From: Branchipolynoe longqiensis
Taxonomy: Eukaryota > Annelida > Polychaeta > Phyllodocida > Polynoidae
Length of the DNA stretch: 64,000 nt
Assembly (NCBI GenBank): GCA_030323885.1
Contig: CM059198.1
Coordinates: forward strand, 9,012,086-9,076,085
Reading direction: 5' to 3'
In this document: piece by piece, positions 41,415 to 52,663 of the stretch
Layout of the letters: each line of letters begins with the position of its first letter
Numbering within the stretch: position 1 is the first letter of the stretch
The notes under the pieces: model-generated
Seen by the model: only the letters and a program-made list of their open reading frames with translations
Databases searched by the model: none
What the model was told of the DNA's origin: nothing
Made by a program: the position numbers and the translations under genes

Positions 41415-41663
41415 TAAAAAAATGAGCAATTTTAATACTCAACTCATTGTTATATATGCTACCATTTATATTAAACATCCTTGTTGTGACTCTATTATCG
41501 CCCGTATCTAACTCGTTCTTGTTTGGGGTTCATGTTCTAGACACATCTAAGGTCAAATAAGGACGGGATTCGCACTACCCAAGTCTGGTCATATATATCT
41601 TGATTCCTTGGCATCGGTAAACGGTAAACATAACAAATCGCGGAAACCCGTCATGTGGCTATA

Positions 41664-42018
41664 ATTAAAGTTGCACAGTCCGATGGTTTTGAGTTTCTCT
41701 CATTTTCTGAGATAATCATATTATGTTGATCATTATAATCTACCTCAGTTTAGTTTGAAGTAACTTTTATTTTAAATGGCAAACATTTGAGATATTTGAA
41801 GTGCAAACATTCTAAATTAATTTTGACAAGCTTGCCAAACTCTAACACCATAGGCTTCTGCATTAACAAGTTCTATTAAATTGACTCAGTATTCCCTTAT
41901 ATGTGACGACAAATGTTTAATAAGTGCACCAGTATCTAAGTTAGATATGTAGAATCAACTCTAGATAATTGTTTTTGTTTTGAAAATTTGATGTTGTCAT
42001 CGGACTATGCAGCTTTAA
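41664..42018 (+). mobile_element. M1 MITE, full length
   Basis: TTAAAGTTGCACAGTCCGAT to ATCGGACTATGCAGCTTTAA, with TTAA at both ends. Confidence 0.9.
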
Positions 42019-42179
42019 CCAACACACATTCGACAATCATGTTTATTAGTGTATCAGTAGATTTTCCCATTATCATACTTTCGCATTTCGAAGCTATATT
42101 GTATAAATTTATATAAATATAATAATTCTTATGTTATGATAGTAGAACATGTCGTGTTATGATAATGAACAAGTAATGA

Positions 42180-42330
42180 TTCCGCGCGAGTGGCGAGTAC
42201 CTCCCAGCAGAGGGGGAGGGGGGGTAGAGCATGCTGGTACCCCCCCCCCCCCACAACAGGAGGTGGGGGGGGGGGGGGGAGGACCACTACAGAGCGTATT
42301 GCACGCGATAAAAGGTTTATCACTATGCAT
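42180..42330 (+). repeat. G/C-run repeat sharing the 31261 foldback arm
   Basis: GCGCGAGTGGCGAGTACCTC, runs of C12 and G13, then GCACGCGATAAAAGGTTTAT. The 31380-31430 region shows a similar arrangement reversed. Confidence 0.6.
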
Positions 42331-42680
42331 ATAATACTGGCTAGGTAAGGAAGGGGGTAGAGAGAGAACGGAGTAGTGGTGGGAACCTTCTTTATTTTTG
42401 CTGCGAAGGCCCTTGGCCGGGCAAAATAATAGCCCTACCTAAACAAAGCTAAACTCCAGTGGTGCAGCGAGTGAAGTTCAGCGCGAATGAGCCAAGCGGT
42501 GGCAGTGTGGTAGTAGCGGGGCAAAAGAGGTGGCCCGCAGTGAATATTACAGTGAAATATAAATAAGAGAACATGCAATAATAAATAATTAAATAGCAAT
42601 TAAACAAGTGTGTGTGTGGGGGGGGGGGAAACTCCGCCTATTTATATATATATAATAAATTATATTCTACATACATATAC

Positions 42681-42859
42681 AGTAAAACCTCTCGAACCGA
42701 CCACCTCCGCAGATAGACCACTCCCCTATATCGATCGGTTTATTTGGGTCCCAACAATACCATTGTAACCATATTCTAACTCCCTAAACTGATCACCTCC
42801 CTAAGTGGACCACTTAAAGTCGGCCCCAAGGTCGGTCGATTTAGAGAGGTTTTACTGTA
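42681..42859 (-). mobile_element. M2 pogo-like MITE, reverse, full length
   Basis: CAGTAAAACCTCTCGAACCG to TAGAGAGGTTTTACTGTA, with TA flanks. Confidence 0.9.
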
Positions 42860-43032
42860 TATGCATAAATAGGAAAGTGTATACTATTGTCATTATTGTT
42901 GTTATTGTTGTTATTATTGTTATTAGTGGTGGCGTATGTGGTGTTGTGTATGTGGTGTATGTGGTGTTGTGTGCATTGTCCTTAGCCCTGACCTTGTTGT
43001 CATAGTCGTTTTTTAATTTTTTTTATTGGTAC

Positions 43033-43342
43033 TGTAGTAGTCCTTACATGAGCTCCACAGTAACCATATGGTGGCAGCAAGGTCACCATTGCAGTTTACT
43101 GCGTTAGGTGGAGGAAGGCTAGCCACCAGGGCTGCCATCTACTGCATGCGCCTAGCGTAACCTCCCCCCGAGGAAGTTGACGTGGGACCTGGTAGGATAG
43201 GGGCAGGTCACTTGATTGTGGATGCCATGGTGAGCGGCAATGAGAAATAAAGATGCGTGGAAACAAACTCGTTCCTCCTCCTTGCTTGGGGGGTCTACTA
43301 TGTGAGGATCAAGTTCCGGGCAGCTAACAAGGGCCCATCACA
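43033..43342. mobile_element. solo LTR with 4-bp target duplication
   Basis: Begins TGTAGTAGTCC and ends GGGCCCATCACA (TG...CA), flanked by GTAC at 43029-43032 and 43343-43346. AATAAA lies at 43246. The host is a SINE tail that reads GGTAC|ATTAGTTGATTAAGC when the LTR is removed. No internal retroelement sequence, so it is probably a solo LTR left by recombination. Confidence 0.8.
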
Positions 43343-43346
43343 GTAC

Positions 43347-43560
43347 ATTAGTTGATTAAGCAGGAGAAATTTCAATTGTGGACAACTGGTTTTCCTCATT
43401 CCACTGCTTCTAGCCACATCCCAGTAATGCCGAGTATCAGGCTAGGCAGCGACAAGTATACATTTTGAAGTCATTGGTGTGACTCGGCTAGAGTTCGAAC
43501 CTGGGAGTTCGAATCCCATGATCAACCTACCAGAACATGAGGCGGATGCACAACTCATTA
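43347..43560 (-). mobile_element. SINE-A2 copy, reverse
   Basis: ATTAGTTGATTAAGCAGGAG, TCCTCATTCCACTGCTTCTA, AGTAATGCCGAGTATCAGGC, then B-box-like GAGTTCGAACC twice. The head is partly lost. Confidence 0.8.
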
Positions 43561-43572
43561 TATTCAAAGTCC

Positions 43573-43819
43573 ATATGAAGAGTTCAGACGCAAAACCACG
43601 CAAACGCCAATCCAAAAATGGAGATGAAAATTTGAATAAAACCTTCAAAGTTTAATTTTGTTTATATTCTTTCTTTTTTGTTCATTGTTTCCCATAAGCA
43701 TGTGATCATATGAAAAGTGGAATTAGTGAGAGGTAAAATTAATTTCAGGTAAAAATCTTTGATTTAAACTACATTATTGGATGGGTGTTTATGTGGTTTT
43801 GTGCCTAAACTCTTCATAT
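43573..43819 (+). mobile_element. MITE F, copy 1
   Basis: ATATGAAGAGTTCAGACGCA and AAACCACGCAAACGCC at the left; ATGTGGTTTTGTGCCTAAAC then TCTTCATAT at the right, inverted. Body has GTGATCATATGAAAAGTGGA. Confidence 0.85.
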
Positions 43820-43903
43820 TGTCTGAGCAGTTCTTGTAGAACATCTAAATAAAATAGCAGTTCTCTGTTCTTATGGGCTGATCTCAAGAAGTATAAACAA
43901 ATA

Positions 43904-44160
43904 TTTGATGGGTTCACGCATACAAATCCAACAAACGCCATATGGGCCAAAATGAAACCATGACCATCACGTCTAAGCTGAAGCTGCCATCATTCTGATA
44001 ATCCAATCCAAATTTTCAAAGAAGCTGCCACATCCCCTATTATAATGCCCGACTCGATATGAAATTGATAGACTTTAACTGGCAAGTACAACAATAAATT
44101 ATATTTGATAGAAAATAACTATAATGGATTTGTCGGTTTTTGCATCTGAACCCTTCAATC
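43904..44160. mobile_element. inverted-repeat element related to MITE F
   Basis: TTTGATGGGTTCACGCATAC and TTTGCATCTGAACCCTTCAA form imperfect inverted ends; the CAAATCC/GGATTTG pair lies inside. Single copy here. Confidence 0.55.
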
Positions 44161-44269
44161 TAATAATGATTTCCGGTACGTTGATAACTAGGGCGTAACC
44201 CTTGCCAACGGCATCCACAGAGCTGTTCTTCGGTTGGCACAGCATTGCCTCTGGGATCTTCACCAGGGA

Positions 44270-44605
44270 CCGGGCGTGGTGGCCTCAATACTCGGTAGAG
44301 CGCGGGCCTTGCATGTGGAAGGTCAGGAGCGCGGTTCCCAGTCGAGTCAAACCAAAGCCTTATACAATCGATACTTGTCACTTCCTAGCCTGGTGCTCAG
44401 CATTAATAGGATATGGCAAGAACTGGTTAGCTTTGTGTCAGGATAATGTGACTGAGTGGGATATCGGATCATGGTGCCGGCGGCCTGATTTTCCAGTCGG
44501 GCAGCACAATAAAGTCGCCATGAGTACGTGCTATCACAAGTTGGTGCCCCGTCCTGATATGACCTTAGATGTTGCCAGGACGTAAAACTCCAACAACCAA
44601 CCGAT
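44270..44605 (+). mobile_element. SINE-A copy, full length
   Basis: Head GGGCGTGGTGGCCTCAATAC differs from the Leu/Ser-like heads (GCGGGCCTTGCATGTGGAAG follows), then the GTCGAGTCAAACC body and GTTGCCAGGACGTAAAACTC. It may be a distinct head subfamily, like 9425-9749. Confidence 0.8.
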
Positions 44606-45108
44606 CTTCACTAGGGGGACGCGCAAAGCCTGCTGGGACTTAACATGCCTGAATCATGGCGTGTCTAATTTGCTTCTCATTTATTGATCTTTCCTTCTTC
44701 TTTTTTTTCGGGCCACGAATATCCACAATGGATTTTGTGTGATAAAATCAATAAGAATATAATAAACATGGCATCTGCTTCCTATGCGTCGATAGGTAGC
44801 TTAATCATTTAAAAGCGAAGTGAAATTGGCTTGGTTTCCTATTTCCTAATTAATTAATTGAGCAAATACCTAAGTGGGCATATATAGAAATAATACGACA
44901 CAATTAGGGGTGGGAGGGGTGTCTAGATTGGTGGTTGGAGTTTTACATCCTGGCAACATCTAAGGTCATATCAGGATGGGGGTGTCTAGGTGATCACGCT
45001 GGGTAGTATAGGTGGATAATGGGGGATAGTATTCGGATGGTTGTTGCATAGAGATTTTATTTTTAATATTAAAAAAAGGGGTTTTCTGCAAAGCTATTCG
45101 GCAGGTAA
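44606..45108. other. mostly unassigned, with a SINE-A tail fragment
   Basis: 44934-44985 is a reversed SINE-A tail (GGAGTTTTACATCCTGGCAA). The rest has no partner and no supported ORF. Confidence 0.55.
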
Positions 45109-45117
45109 GGGTGAAGG

Positions 45118-45531
45118 TAGATAAAACATTCACCCCATACTTGCAGCAGGGGTGAAAACCAACCCATTAGAAAAGCTGGCGAAGAATTTGGACATTGGGG
45201 GGAAATGAATTGAGCTGGTAAATTCTTAATTTAAGAAGCAAAATATATTCTCCACATGAATCTTCATATTTAACCGCTACTTTTGATTTGAAATATATAA
45301 TAAAACATGTAGTTTAAGGAATTTTAATAATAAAACCGATGGCATGTTATCGCCGCCATCTTGTCTTTTTGCATTCTCTCCCATTTCACCAACTCTGTGC
45401 CGATATATGTAGACATTTGATCCTGGAGCCACAGTTTCTAGTTCCTGTTCCATACTAAAATTATTGTCGCTCATATTTAGACTATGCCAGGGTTCACCCC
45501 TGTACTAAGTATGGGGTGAATCTTTTATCTA
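45118..45531 (-). mobile_element. Mutator-like non-autonomous element, copy 3
   Basis: TAGATAAAACATTCACCCCA against ATGGGGTGAATCTTTTATCT. Flanks GGGTGAAGG (45109-45117) and GGGTATAGG (45532-45540) agree at 7 of 9 positions, the same 9-bp spacing as the other copies. Confidence 0.75.
45277..45453 (-). CDS. 58-aa ORF inside Mutator-like copy 3
   Basis: MEQELETVAPGSNVYIYRHR, then VGEMGENAKRQDGG, ending LLYISNQK then TAG. The most diverged of the three, still without indel or stop. Product not recognised. Confidence 0.35.
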   Translation of the reverse strand: MEQELETVAPGSNVYIYRHRVGEMGENAKRQDGGDNMPSVLLLKFLKLHVLLYISNQK

Positions 45532-45540
45532 GGGTATAGG

Positions 45541-46605
45541 CAACAACAAAAAGGAATACGAGGGGGTGATGCCCCCAGAGTGATAATATAATTAGCCAAA
45601 ACCGATAATATGAGAGGAGTACTGAGTACACAAAAACAAGGGAAAGGAATGCACTAGGAGTAGAAGAAAGAAGTACAGGGACAACAGAAAAAAACAATTA
45701 ATCAAAAAGGAGGTAATTAAGTGTACTGGCAGACTACTATTAAGAACGGCGAGACAGGCAAGTATATATAAGGTGGCATTTATTTTTCAGTAGTCAAGTC
45801 AGTCAGTAATGTATCACTCAAGGTTCGAAGACACTCAACCCTACCCGCTTTAGTCTTAAATGCTCAGGTGGTTGGGATGGCAAAGTTAAGGAGCGTAGAG
45901 AATGGACGTTATCATTTTGAAAGTTCAGGACGAAGTGAGAAAGTCTCGAGTATTCAATTCAATATTTTGAATGTGTTTAAGGTGGCACATCGATCGGCGG
46001 CAATTTAAATTGTTCTGCTATAATACGATAGGTGGTGCCTTCCGTGTCCTTTGTAATAAATGCCATCTTCTTCGCGCGGTAAATTACCCATGTTTAAAAA
46101 CATGAACAATTACAAAGAAAAACACACTAACGATTCAAACAGATTTTTGGAGGGTATAGATGCCAGGCATGATACACAGAGGTGGTAACCTTTAAACTTA
46201 AACGCCAAAACTAACGACCATTACCACAACAAGGTGAAGACAGCGAGATAAAGTAACTACATATAGGTAACCAAACAACTAACCAATTGTAGAACTAACA
46301 AACTCACAGAGGGTAGGGAGATGTGGGAGAATGCTTACAAAGAGTGAAAGAATGCATGCAGTAGATAGCGACACAACCACTGAAAGTGACAAAACAAGGC
46401 ACCACTACTCTAGATAGGGGTAAATCTTGTTATCAGTTTTTGCTTGGATTTAAACATGGTTGTCATTCACCTCTACTCTGGATAAGTGTGAGGGAACTTT
46501 AAAAAAAAATCTACATCAAACCAATCAGCGATGTGAATAACGACCATATTATTCAAGTGCTTCTCTTTTGTTTGAATAGTTATTAGATCCATGGCTGAGT
46601 TTCTG
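45541..46605. other. unassigned stretch
   Basis: About 1 kb without a repeat partner in the window. A-rich, no supported ORF. Longest candidate for single-copy DNA here. Confidence 0.5.
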
Positions 46606-47185
46606 TTAAGCCCCGTTCACACTGGCGAGTTAAAACGCTTCATCTAAATCGACTTGCCTAGTTCGCCTCACATTCGCCATGTGGACGCTACGCTAAAGCG
46701 ATTTAGGGCCGAATCGATTCATCTAGTTCGCTTCAAGCAAACCACCTCAGGAGGTAGTATAGATGAAGCGATATAGCTGGTTCCCGGGCGGTGATAGTGT
46801 AAAATAGCGGTGCTCGCTGGATAAAGGCTCAGGTGTAACTATTGCTGGTGCCCGGCAGTGTTAGGGACCGATTAGGCCGAAATCTATTGAATGCGATCAT
46901 ATTTAACAGAATTACATACTCAAATAATGAAATTGAATTAAATTAACCCTAAATTCCAAGCGATATTAACGTAGCAGCTACATCGCGTCGTTATTCATAT
47001 TGTCGAATCGACGAGTGTAAACCAAACAAATAGCAGTGCTCGCCGGATACAGGGGGGGACTTGCTCATGCGCAGATATCGATTTCCGGCTAAAAGTATTG
47101 CATGTGTGAACACGACACTAAATCGATTCATATAAATCTATTTGTCTAAGTCAACATAAAAATTGTGTGTGTGAACATAGCTTAA
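46606..47185. mobile_element. foldback element zeta (word TCTAAATCGA) with iota module
   Basis: TTAAGCCCCGTTCACACTGG against TGTGTGTGTGAACATAGCTT form the ends. Outer parts reiterate CGATTTA/TAAATCG and CGCTTCATCTA. The centre (about 46790-47050) matches the iota module: GGCAGTGTTAGGGACCGATT, TTTAACAGAATTACATACTC, AAGCGATATTAACG, AGTGCTCGCCGG. Confidence 0.8.
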
Positions 47186-47309
47186 GTCCAACCATAAATC
47201 ATTAAGAATTGGGGATGTGCGTGTGCGTCACAAAACCACGTGACCTTTTCATATACGCCACCAGGTTGGGTTGTTCTTCACCCCTCCTTGGCTACCACAG
47301 TAGTACATG

Positions 47310-47371
47310 CCGTCCTGATATGACCTTAGATGTTGCTAGGACGTAAAACAACAACAAACAACAACAAACAA
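47310..47371 (+). mobile_element. 62-bp SINE-A 3' end with 13-bp duplication
   Basis: CCGTCCTGATATGACCTTAG to CGTAAAACAACAACAAACAA flanked by ACAGTAGTACATG (47297-47309 and 47372-47384). A perfectly bounded 5'-truncated insertion. Confidence 0.9.
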
Positions 47372-47820
47372 ACAGTAGTACATGTACCGGGTGAATCCTC
47401 TGCTCTGCAGATTACTGAAGAAGTGAGCATTTGCAGAGGTACTCTGTTCATTACCTAACAAGTTATTGTTATCAATACTGACTATAGATTAAGTGTGTTT
47501 ATTATCACCCGAGGCGAATCAAATGCAATGGAAAGCATTATGACCAAAACAAAAAGCAAAACAATTCTGCACATGTGCATGTGCAGTAAAATGATGCGTG
47601 CTGATTGGTTGGATGTAGCTCTGCGAATTGCAGTGCTGGTGGCTATAATTTGCAGGGCAGCAGCTCTGCGAATAGCCAGTGCGATCTTTTATCTAGGTGC
47701 AACCATAGCAACGCATTTGAAACGCGAAGCCATTGGACTGGATAGAAAACAAATTCACTACTTGTTGACCTTTGTGATTTCCGATTAGACAGTGGTAGAA
47801 CGAGAAACTTCCGCACATTT

Positions 47821-48262
47821 AAACCCCTGTCACACCTCACTGGATTGAGCAATGGACAGAATTGTCTAGTCCGGTGGTGTTCGGGCGTGATAAGTATCAA
47901 AATGTAATTAAATGTGTCAAAATGTTGTGATATTGGGTCAAAGGAAGCCGTACAAATGGACATGAAATGGACATGAAACGGACATGAAACGGACATGAAA
48001 CGGACATGAAATGGACATGAACGGATAGCCAACGGACGAAACAGACTCAAATGGGACAAGAACCGTAGACGTCAAATCAGCGGCATCCATTCCAAGTTTT
48101 GTGCATGTTCAAAACTTGTAACGGATTGGGCCGGATATCAATGGATATCAATGGATATGCAACGGATATGCAACAGACACAAACCGGACTTTGCCGGACA
48201 TCAACAGACTTTGTTTGGTTTCTTTCCTTTTCCTCAATCCGGCGAGGTGTGACAGGAGCTTT
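47821..48262. mobile_element. foldback element epsilon (word GGACA)
   Basis: AAACCCCTGTCACACCTCAC against GGCGAGGTGTGACAGGAGCT. It includes about six copies of GGACATGAAACG near 47956-48015 and TTTTGTGCATGTTCAAAACT in the centre. Confidence 0.85.
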
Positions 48263-48377
48263 AAAGTTGCATAGTCCGATGGTTTTGAGTTTCTGTAATT
48301 TTTCTGAGAAAGAATTGGCTGTATTGATCTACTTTACTTTAGGTTGAAGTAACTTTTATTCTAAATTGCTCAAATGC
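48259..48377 (+). mobile_element. M1 MITE 5' fragment
   Basis: TTTAAAGTTGCATAGTCCGA to AGTAACTTTTATTCTAAATT; it directly abuts epsilon, sharing TTTAA. Confidence 0.8.
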
Positions 48378-48403
48378 GTCCGGCTAGCAACAATTCAACT
48401 TTC

Positions 48404-48525
48404 AGATAGATTGTTAAGTCATCGGTTTGACTCGGACAAGGTTCGAACCCAGGAGTTCGAATCCCAGGACCTACCAGAACGGGAGGCGGACGCTCAACTC
48501 ATTCAGCCATCGCGTCTGGCTATGT
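48404..48525 (-). mobile_element. SINE-A head fragment, reverse
   Basis: AAGTCATCGGTTTGACTCGG, AAGGTTCGAACCCAGGAGTT, TTCAGCCATCGCGTCTGG. Confidence 0.8.
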
Positions 48526-48749
48526 ATTAGAACTACCCCTTATGCCCCCCAAAATAAAAAAATAAAAAATAAAAACCGCCCGCTCGATGCTGTTTTGGGT
48601 AATCAAAAGGACGATCACCAATTTCTTTTTTATTTGGCCTTACTTTGGGGACACCAATACCCAGAAGGAACCCCCACTGGCGATATAGATCTCGACTGCA
48701 ACCCTAATGACGTCACACCTTTAGAAGAACCTAATCCCAATTAGATATA

Positions 48750-49746
48750 CAGCAAAACCTTTCTAAAGTCTAAATCGACCGACCTTGGGACCGACTTCAA
48801 GTGGTCCATTTAGGGAGGTGGTCGGTTTAGGGTGTTACAATATTCTTACAATGGTATTTTTGGGACCCAAATCATCATCATCATCATCATCATCATGCTG
48901 TCCGTCACAATGCGACAAAGACTGCTTTCATTACTTGACTGCCGCTCTCCATTTAGCTCTCTGCTATGAGAGTTGCATCCATGAGTCGGTCTTAATGTCT
49001 CTCAGCTTCAGGTTTCTCTTAATGGTATCCTTGAACCAGAGGCGAGGGTGCCCTCTCTTTTTGTAACCAGAAGACAGTTGAGAATAGAGGATCTGCTTTG
49101 GTAGCCTGTCTGATGACATCCTCATGAGGTGTCCAGTCCACCGGAGATTCTTTTTGATCAGAAGATCTTCCATAGAGGGCAGCCCCGTCTGTTCGAGTAT
49201 TTCCTTATTTGTCACTTTGTCCTTCCAGGTTAGCCTCATGATTGAACGCAGATGTCGCATCTTGAAGGCATGCAGCTTTTTCACCTGTCGTCTGTACACT
49301 GTCCAGGCCTCGGCTCCATATAGTAGGGTGGATAACACAATTGCATGGTAGATCTTGCCTTTGACCCGAATGGACACATGGTGGTTGTTCCAGAGTCTCT
49401 GGCGTAGTCAGCCGAAAGATGTGCTAGCCTTGGCCATCCTCCTCTGTATTTCAGCATCAATGCGTCCATCACTTGATATAGTGCTTCTGAGGTAGGTGAA
49501 TTCTGGAACAGAGTTCGGCTTGTTTCCATCAACCATGATCTCCTCCTCTCGGGTTCTTGTAGAGTTGGGTTTGGTACAGCACCTCCGTCTTCTTGATGAT
49601 AATCTTCAGGCCGAACTTCTTTGATGCATCGGAGAAAGCATCCACTATTTTCTCGATCTCTTCAGCAGAAATGGCAACCCAAATAAAGCGATATATATAA
49701 CAAAGTGGTCGATCTGTGGAGGTGGTTGATTAGAGAGGTTTTACTG
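48750..49746 (+). mobile_element. M2 pogo-like MITE interrupted by a LINE
   Basis: CAGCAAAACCTTTCTAAAGT to TAGAGAGGTTTTACTG, flanked by TA (48748-48749, 49747-49748). The interruption is 48873-49676. Confidence 0.9.
48873..49676 (-). pseudogene. ATG-tailed LINE reverse transcriptase C-terminus, broken
   Basis: Minus-strand frame 48964-49377 reads IYHAIVLSTLLYGAEAWTVY, KKLHAFKMRHLRSIM, KVTNKEILEQTGLPSMEDLL, KKNLRWTGHLMRM and DTIKRNLKLRDIKTDSW, the post-polymerase region of an endonuclease/reverse-transcriptase LINE. Upstream the protein continues after a TGA stop at 49408-49410 (EFTYLRSTISSDGRIDAEIQ) and, past a frameshift near 49555, as SDASKKFGLKI. The YxDD core is not reached. The 3' tail is (ATG)n on the coding strand. 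The element is flanked by ACCCAAAT at 48865-48872 and 49677-49684 (8-bp target duplication). Confidence 0.9.
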
Positions 49747-49914
49747 TATTCCAGTCACACTGCTAATCCCTTGTAGCAAACCAACAACAATGATTGATGA
49801 ATGGCCAGAGCCCCAGAGAAGACAGAGACGCTGAGAGACAGGACACGCTGTATCCAACATGGCGAGGACAGATGCCCGGTACGTCATTTTAATTAAAGCT
49901 ACATAGTTTTAATT

Positions 49915-50160
49915 AAACCAGACGCGATGGCCGAATGAAGTGAACGTCCGCCTCCTGTTCTGGTAGGTCATGGGATTCGAAGGCGCTGGTTCGAACCCTG
50001 GTCGAGTCAAACCAATGACGTAAAAATTGATACTTGTCACTACCTAGCCTGGCGCTCAGCATTACTAGCATAGGGCAAGGAGCAGTGGAATGAGGAAGAC
50101 CAATTGTCTGTGATTGAAATTGAAATCCCCCCCCCCCCCGCTTAGTGAACTAATGTATAA
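49915..50160 (+). mobile_element. SINE-A2 copy
   Basis: GACGCGATGGCCGAATGAAG, GGTTCGAACCCTGGTCGAGT, GGCAAGGAGCAGTGGAATGA, CCAATTGTCTGTGATTGAAA, with the tail TTTCCCC expanded to a C run. Confidence 0.85.
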
Positions 50161-50179
50161 ACAAAAAGTAGTTTGAAGA

Positions 50180-50492
50180 AAACCTCAAATTTTCAAAACC
50201 AAAATAATTATCTAAATTTGATTCTATATACCTGACTTAGATACTGGTGCACTTATTAAACATGTGTTGTCACACAGAAGGGAATACTGAGGCAATTTAA
50301 TAGAATCTGTTACTGTAGAAGCTATGGTGTCAGAGCTTTGGCATGCTTGCCAAAATTAATTTTGCATGGTTGCACTTCAAATATTCATTAAAAATATAAA
50401 TTACTTCAAACTAAAGTAAGGTGCGTAATAACGATCAACCTAATATATTTATCTCAGAAAATGTCAGAAACTCAAAACCATCAGATTATGAG
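50180..50492 (-). mobile_element. M1 MITE, reverse, nearly full
   Basis: CTCAAATTTTCAAAACCAAA to CTCAAAACCATCAGATTATG; terminal repeats are degraded. Confidence 0.85.
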
Positions 50493-50754
50493 CATCAAAT
50501 TGTCGAATGCAAAACACTTACCATATATGTCCCAATAGAAGCACACTACCCAATAGAAGCACACCTCCCATTTCAAGATTGAAAGCACGCACAAATTTAC
50601 GATCATATTCAGACTGAATGCACATAAAATAGGACAATCCAACTTTATTTCAGAGGCACGACAAAAACAAATCTATGAAATTCTTTAACTTTGAATAGAC
50701 GCGCATCCATGTGTCTGCACTCACGCAGTGCACGTCTATTGAGATATATACTGT

Positions 50755-51260
50755 ATTTAGATCTGAACCTACATTTCCAACTTAGATAGTGGTGCACTTA
50801 TTAATAAGTATTTGGAGCTGCATAGAAGGAATTACTAAGTCAATTTAATAGAACCTGTTACTGCTGAAGCCAACAATTCTACACTGCAGACAGTTTGCAT
50901 AACCTTTTTACTAAAGTAAAACAAAGAAATATTTTAGCCTTTTTGAGGGCAGCTGGACTGTACCATATCATATAGTTTAGTAAATAAATTCTATCAATTA
51001 CTAATAAAACTTTTCTTTTTTGTTTCCCTTGGCCACACATAGATGATTGTGAGCTTTCTAATTTAATGAGTGTCTATTGACACATAATTGATTGTCTGCT
51101 TTTACATGTAAAAGCAATGGTTTGAACAAAAAACCACCATTTCTCGCCGTGAATATGGCCTATGCTGCTGACACGGCGTAAAGCAACCACCAATCAATCA
51201 ATCAATCAATCAATCAATACTGCTGAAGCCTATGTGGTCAGAGCTTTGACAAGCATCCTC
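50755..51260 (-). mobile_element. M1 MITE, reverse, split by a LINE tail
   Basis: CCAACTTAGATAGTGGTGCA to TACTGCTGAAGCC, resumes at 51218 as TACTGCTGAAGCCTATGTGG. Confidence 0.8.
50872..51217 (+). mobile_element. AATC-tailed LINE, 5'-truncated, 13-bp duplication
   Basis: Encodes QFYTADSLHNLFTKVKQRNI then LAFLRAAGLYHII and TAG, followed by a 3' UTR and (AATC)n. Flanks TACTGCTGAAGCC at 50859-50871 and 51218-51230. Confidence 0.9.
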
Positions 51261-51261
51261 A

Positions 51262-51607
51262 CATTAAAGTTGCATAGTCTGATGGTTTTGAGTTTCTGTA
51301 ATTTTCTAAGATAAATATGTTAAGTTGGTCATCATAATCTACCTTACTTTAGTTTGAAGTAACTTTTACTTTAAATGGTTAACTTTTGAGATATTTGAAG
51401 CGCAAACGTGCAAAATTAATTTTGGCAAGCTTGCCAAAACTCTACCACCATAGGTTTCTGCAGTAACAGGTTCTATTAACTTTACTCAGTATTCCCTTCT
51501 ATGAGGCAACAAATGCTTAAGTTACATGTGTAGAACTAGAATCAAATCTAGATAATTGTTTTGGTTGTGAAAATTTGATGTTTTCATCGGACTATGTATC
51601 TTTAATG
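51262..51607 (+). mobile_element. M1 MITE, full length
   Basis: TTAAAGTTGCATAGTCTGAT to ATCGGACTATGTATCTTTAA. Confidence 0.9.
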
Positions 51608-51611
51608 GCGC

Positions 51612-52002
51612 TTGTTTGCATTTGAAATATCTCCTAAGTTAGTAATTTTAAAGCAAAGTTATTTCAAACTAAATTACGGTAGATTATAACAAACAACATA
51701 ATGTATTCATCCTGGAAAATGACAGAAACCCATTGAATCAGACGGGATGGCCGAATGAGTTAGAGCGTCCGTCTCCCATGTTGGTAGATCATGGGATCGT
51801 TGGTTTGAATCCTAGTCGAGTCAAACCAATGACTTAACAATTGATACTTGTCGCTTCCTAGCCAGGTGCTCGGCATTATTACGATAGGGCAAGGAGCAGT
51901 GGAATGAGGAAGACCGATCGTCCACGATTGAAATTTCCCTTGCTTAAACAACTAATGTACACCAAAAAAACAAACTCCAACTCATCGGACTATGCAACTT
52001 TA
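51612..52002 (-). mobile_element. M1 MITE fragment, reverse, split by SINE-A2
   Basis: ATTTGAAATATCTCCTAAGT to AATGACAGAAACCCATTGAA, then CAACTCATCGGACTATGCAA after the SINE. Confidence 0.8.
51742..51964 (+). mobile_element. SINE-A2 copy nested in M1
   Basis: GACGGGATGGCCGAATGAGT then TAGAGCGTCCGTCTCCC, GGCAAGGAGCAGTGGAATGA, TTGCTTAAACAACTAATGTA. Confidence 0.85.
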
Positions 52003-52184
52003 GCGACCATTAATTGTTCCCCTGACATGTGTCTGGGTCGGACGGCGAGGAGTGGTGGAAAATAGAGAGCGCTGTCACTTGAAAATAAAGTTGCATAATC
52101 TGATGGTTTGGATTTTCTGACGTTTCTTTTAATAGATAAATATTTTAGTTTGATTTAAAATAATCTACTTTACTTTAGTTTCAG

Positions 52185-52496
52185 CAGGGATGAAAGTGGT
52201 CTCCGGGAAAAAAAGCGGTAATGCGGATATTCTCCCATAGGTTTAGCAATGTCAGGGAATCGCGGACAATTTATGGAAGTCGGGTTTCATATATATTGGT
52301 ATACGCTGATAGTGCTGCACCATTTGAAGCATGTATTAGTAGTGTATGCTGATAGTGCTGCGGTGTTTGGAGCATTTATTAGAGGTATACGCTGATAGTG
52401 CTGCGGCCTCTGCACCACATATTAGTATACACTGATGGTGCTGTGGGATTGACAAATCCCGGAAATCCGCGAAATCGCGGAGATCTTTCATTCCTG
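52185..52496. mobile_element. hAT-like MITE with internal minisatellite
   Basis: CAGGGATGAAAG and CTTTCATTCCTG are 12-bp inverted ends (one mismatch) of the kind seen in hAT elements. Flanks AGTTTCAG and AGTTTGAA give a 6/8 match to an 8-bp duplication. Inside, GCTGATAGTGCTGC recurs four times at about 50-bp spacing. Confidence 0.7.
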
Positions 52497-52663
52497 AGTT
52501 TGAAGTAACTTTTATTTTAAATGGTTAACTTTGGAGATATTTGAAGTGAAAACATGGCAAATTAAATTTGGCAAGCACATAAAAAAAAAACTGACACCAT
52601 AAACTTCAGCAATATTAAACAGACTCTATTGAATCTTTCTACGCAGCACCAAATGCTTGATAA

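Noticed and set aside
47495..47788. 97-aa ORF
   Set aside because: No recognisable motif; GC content and codon use are like the surrounding non-coding DNA; not repeated elsewhere to support it.
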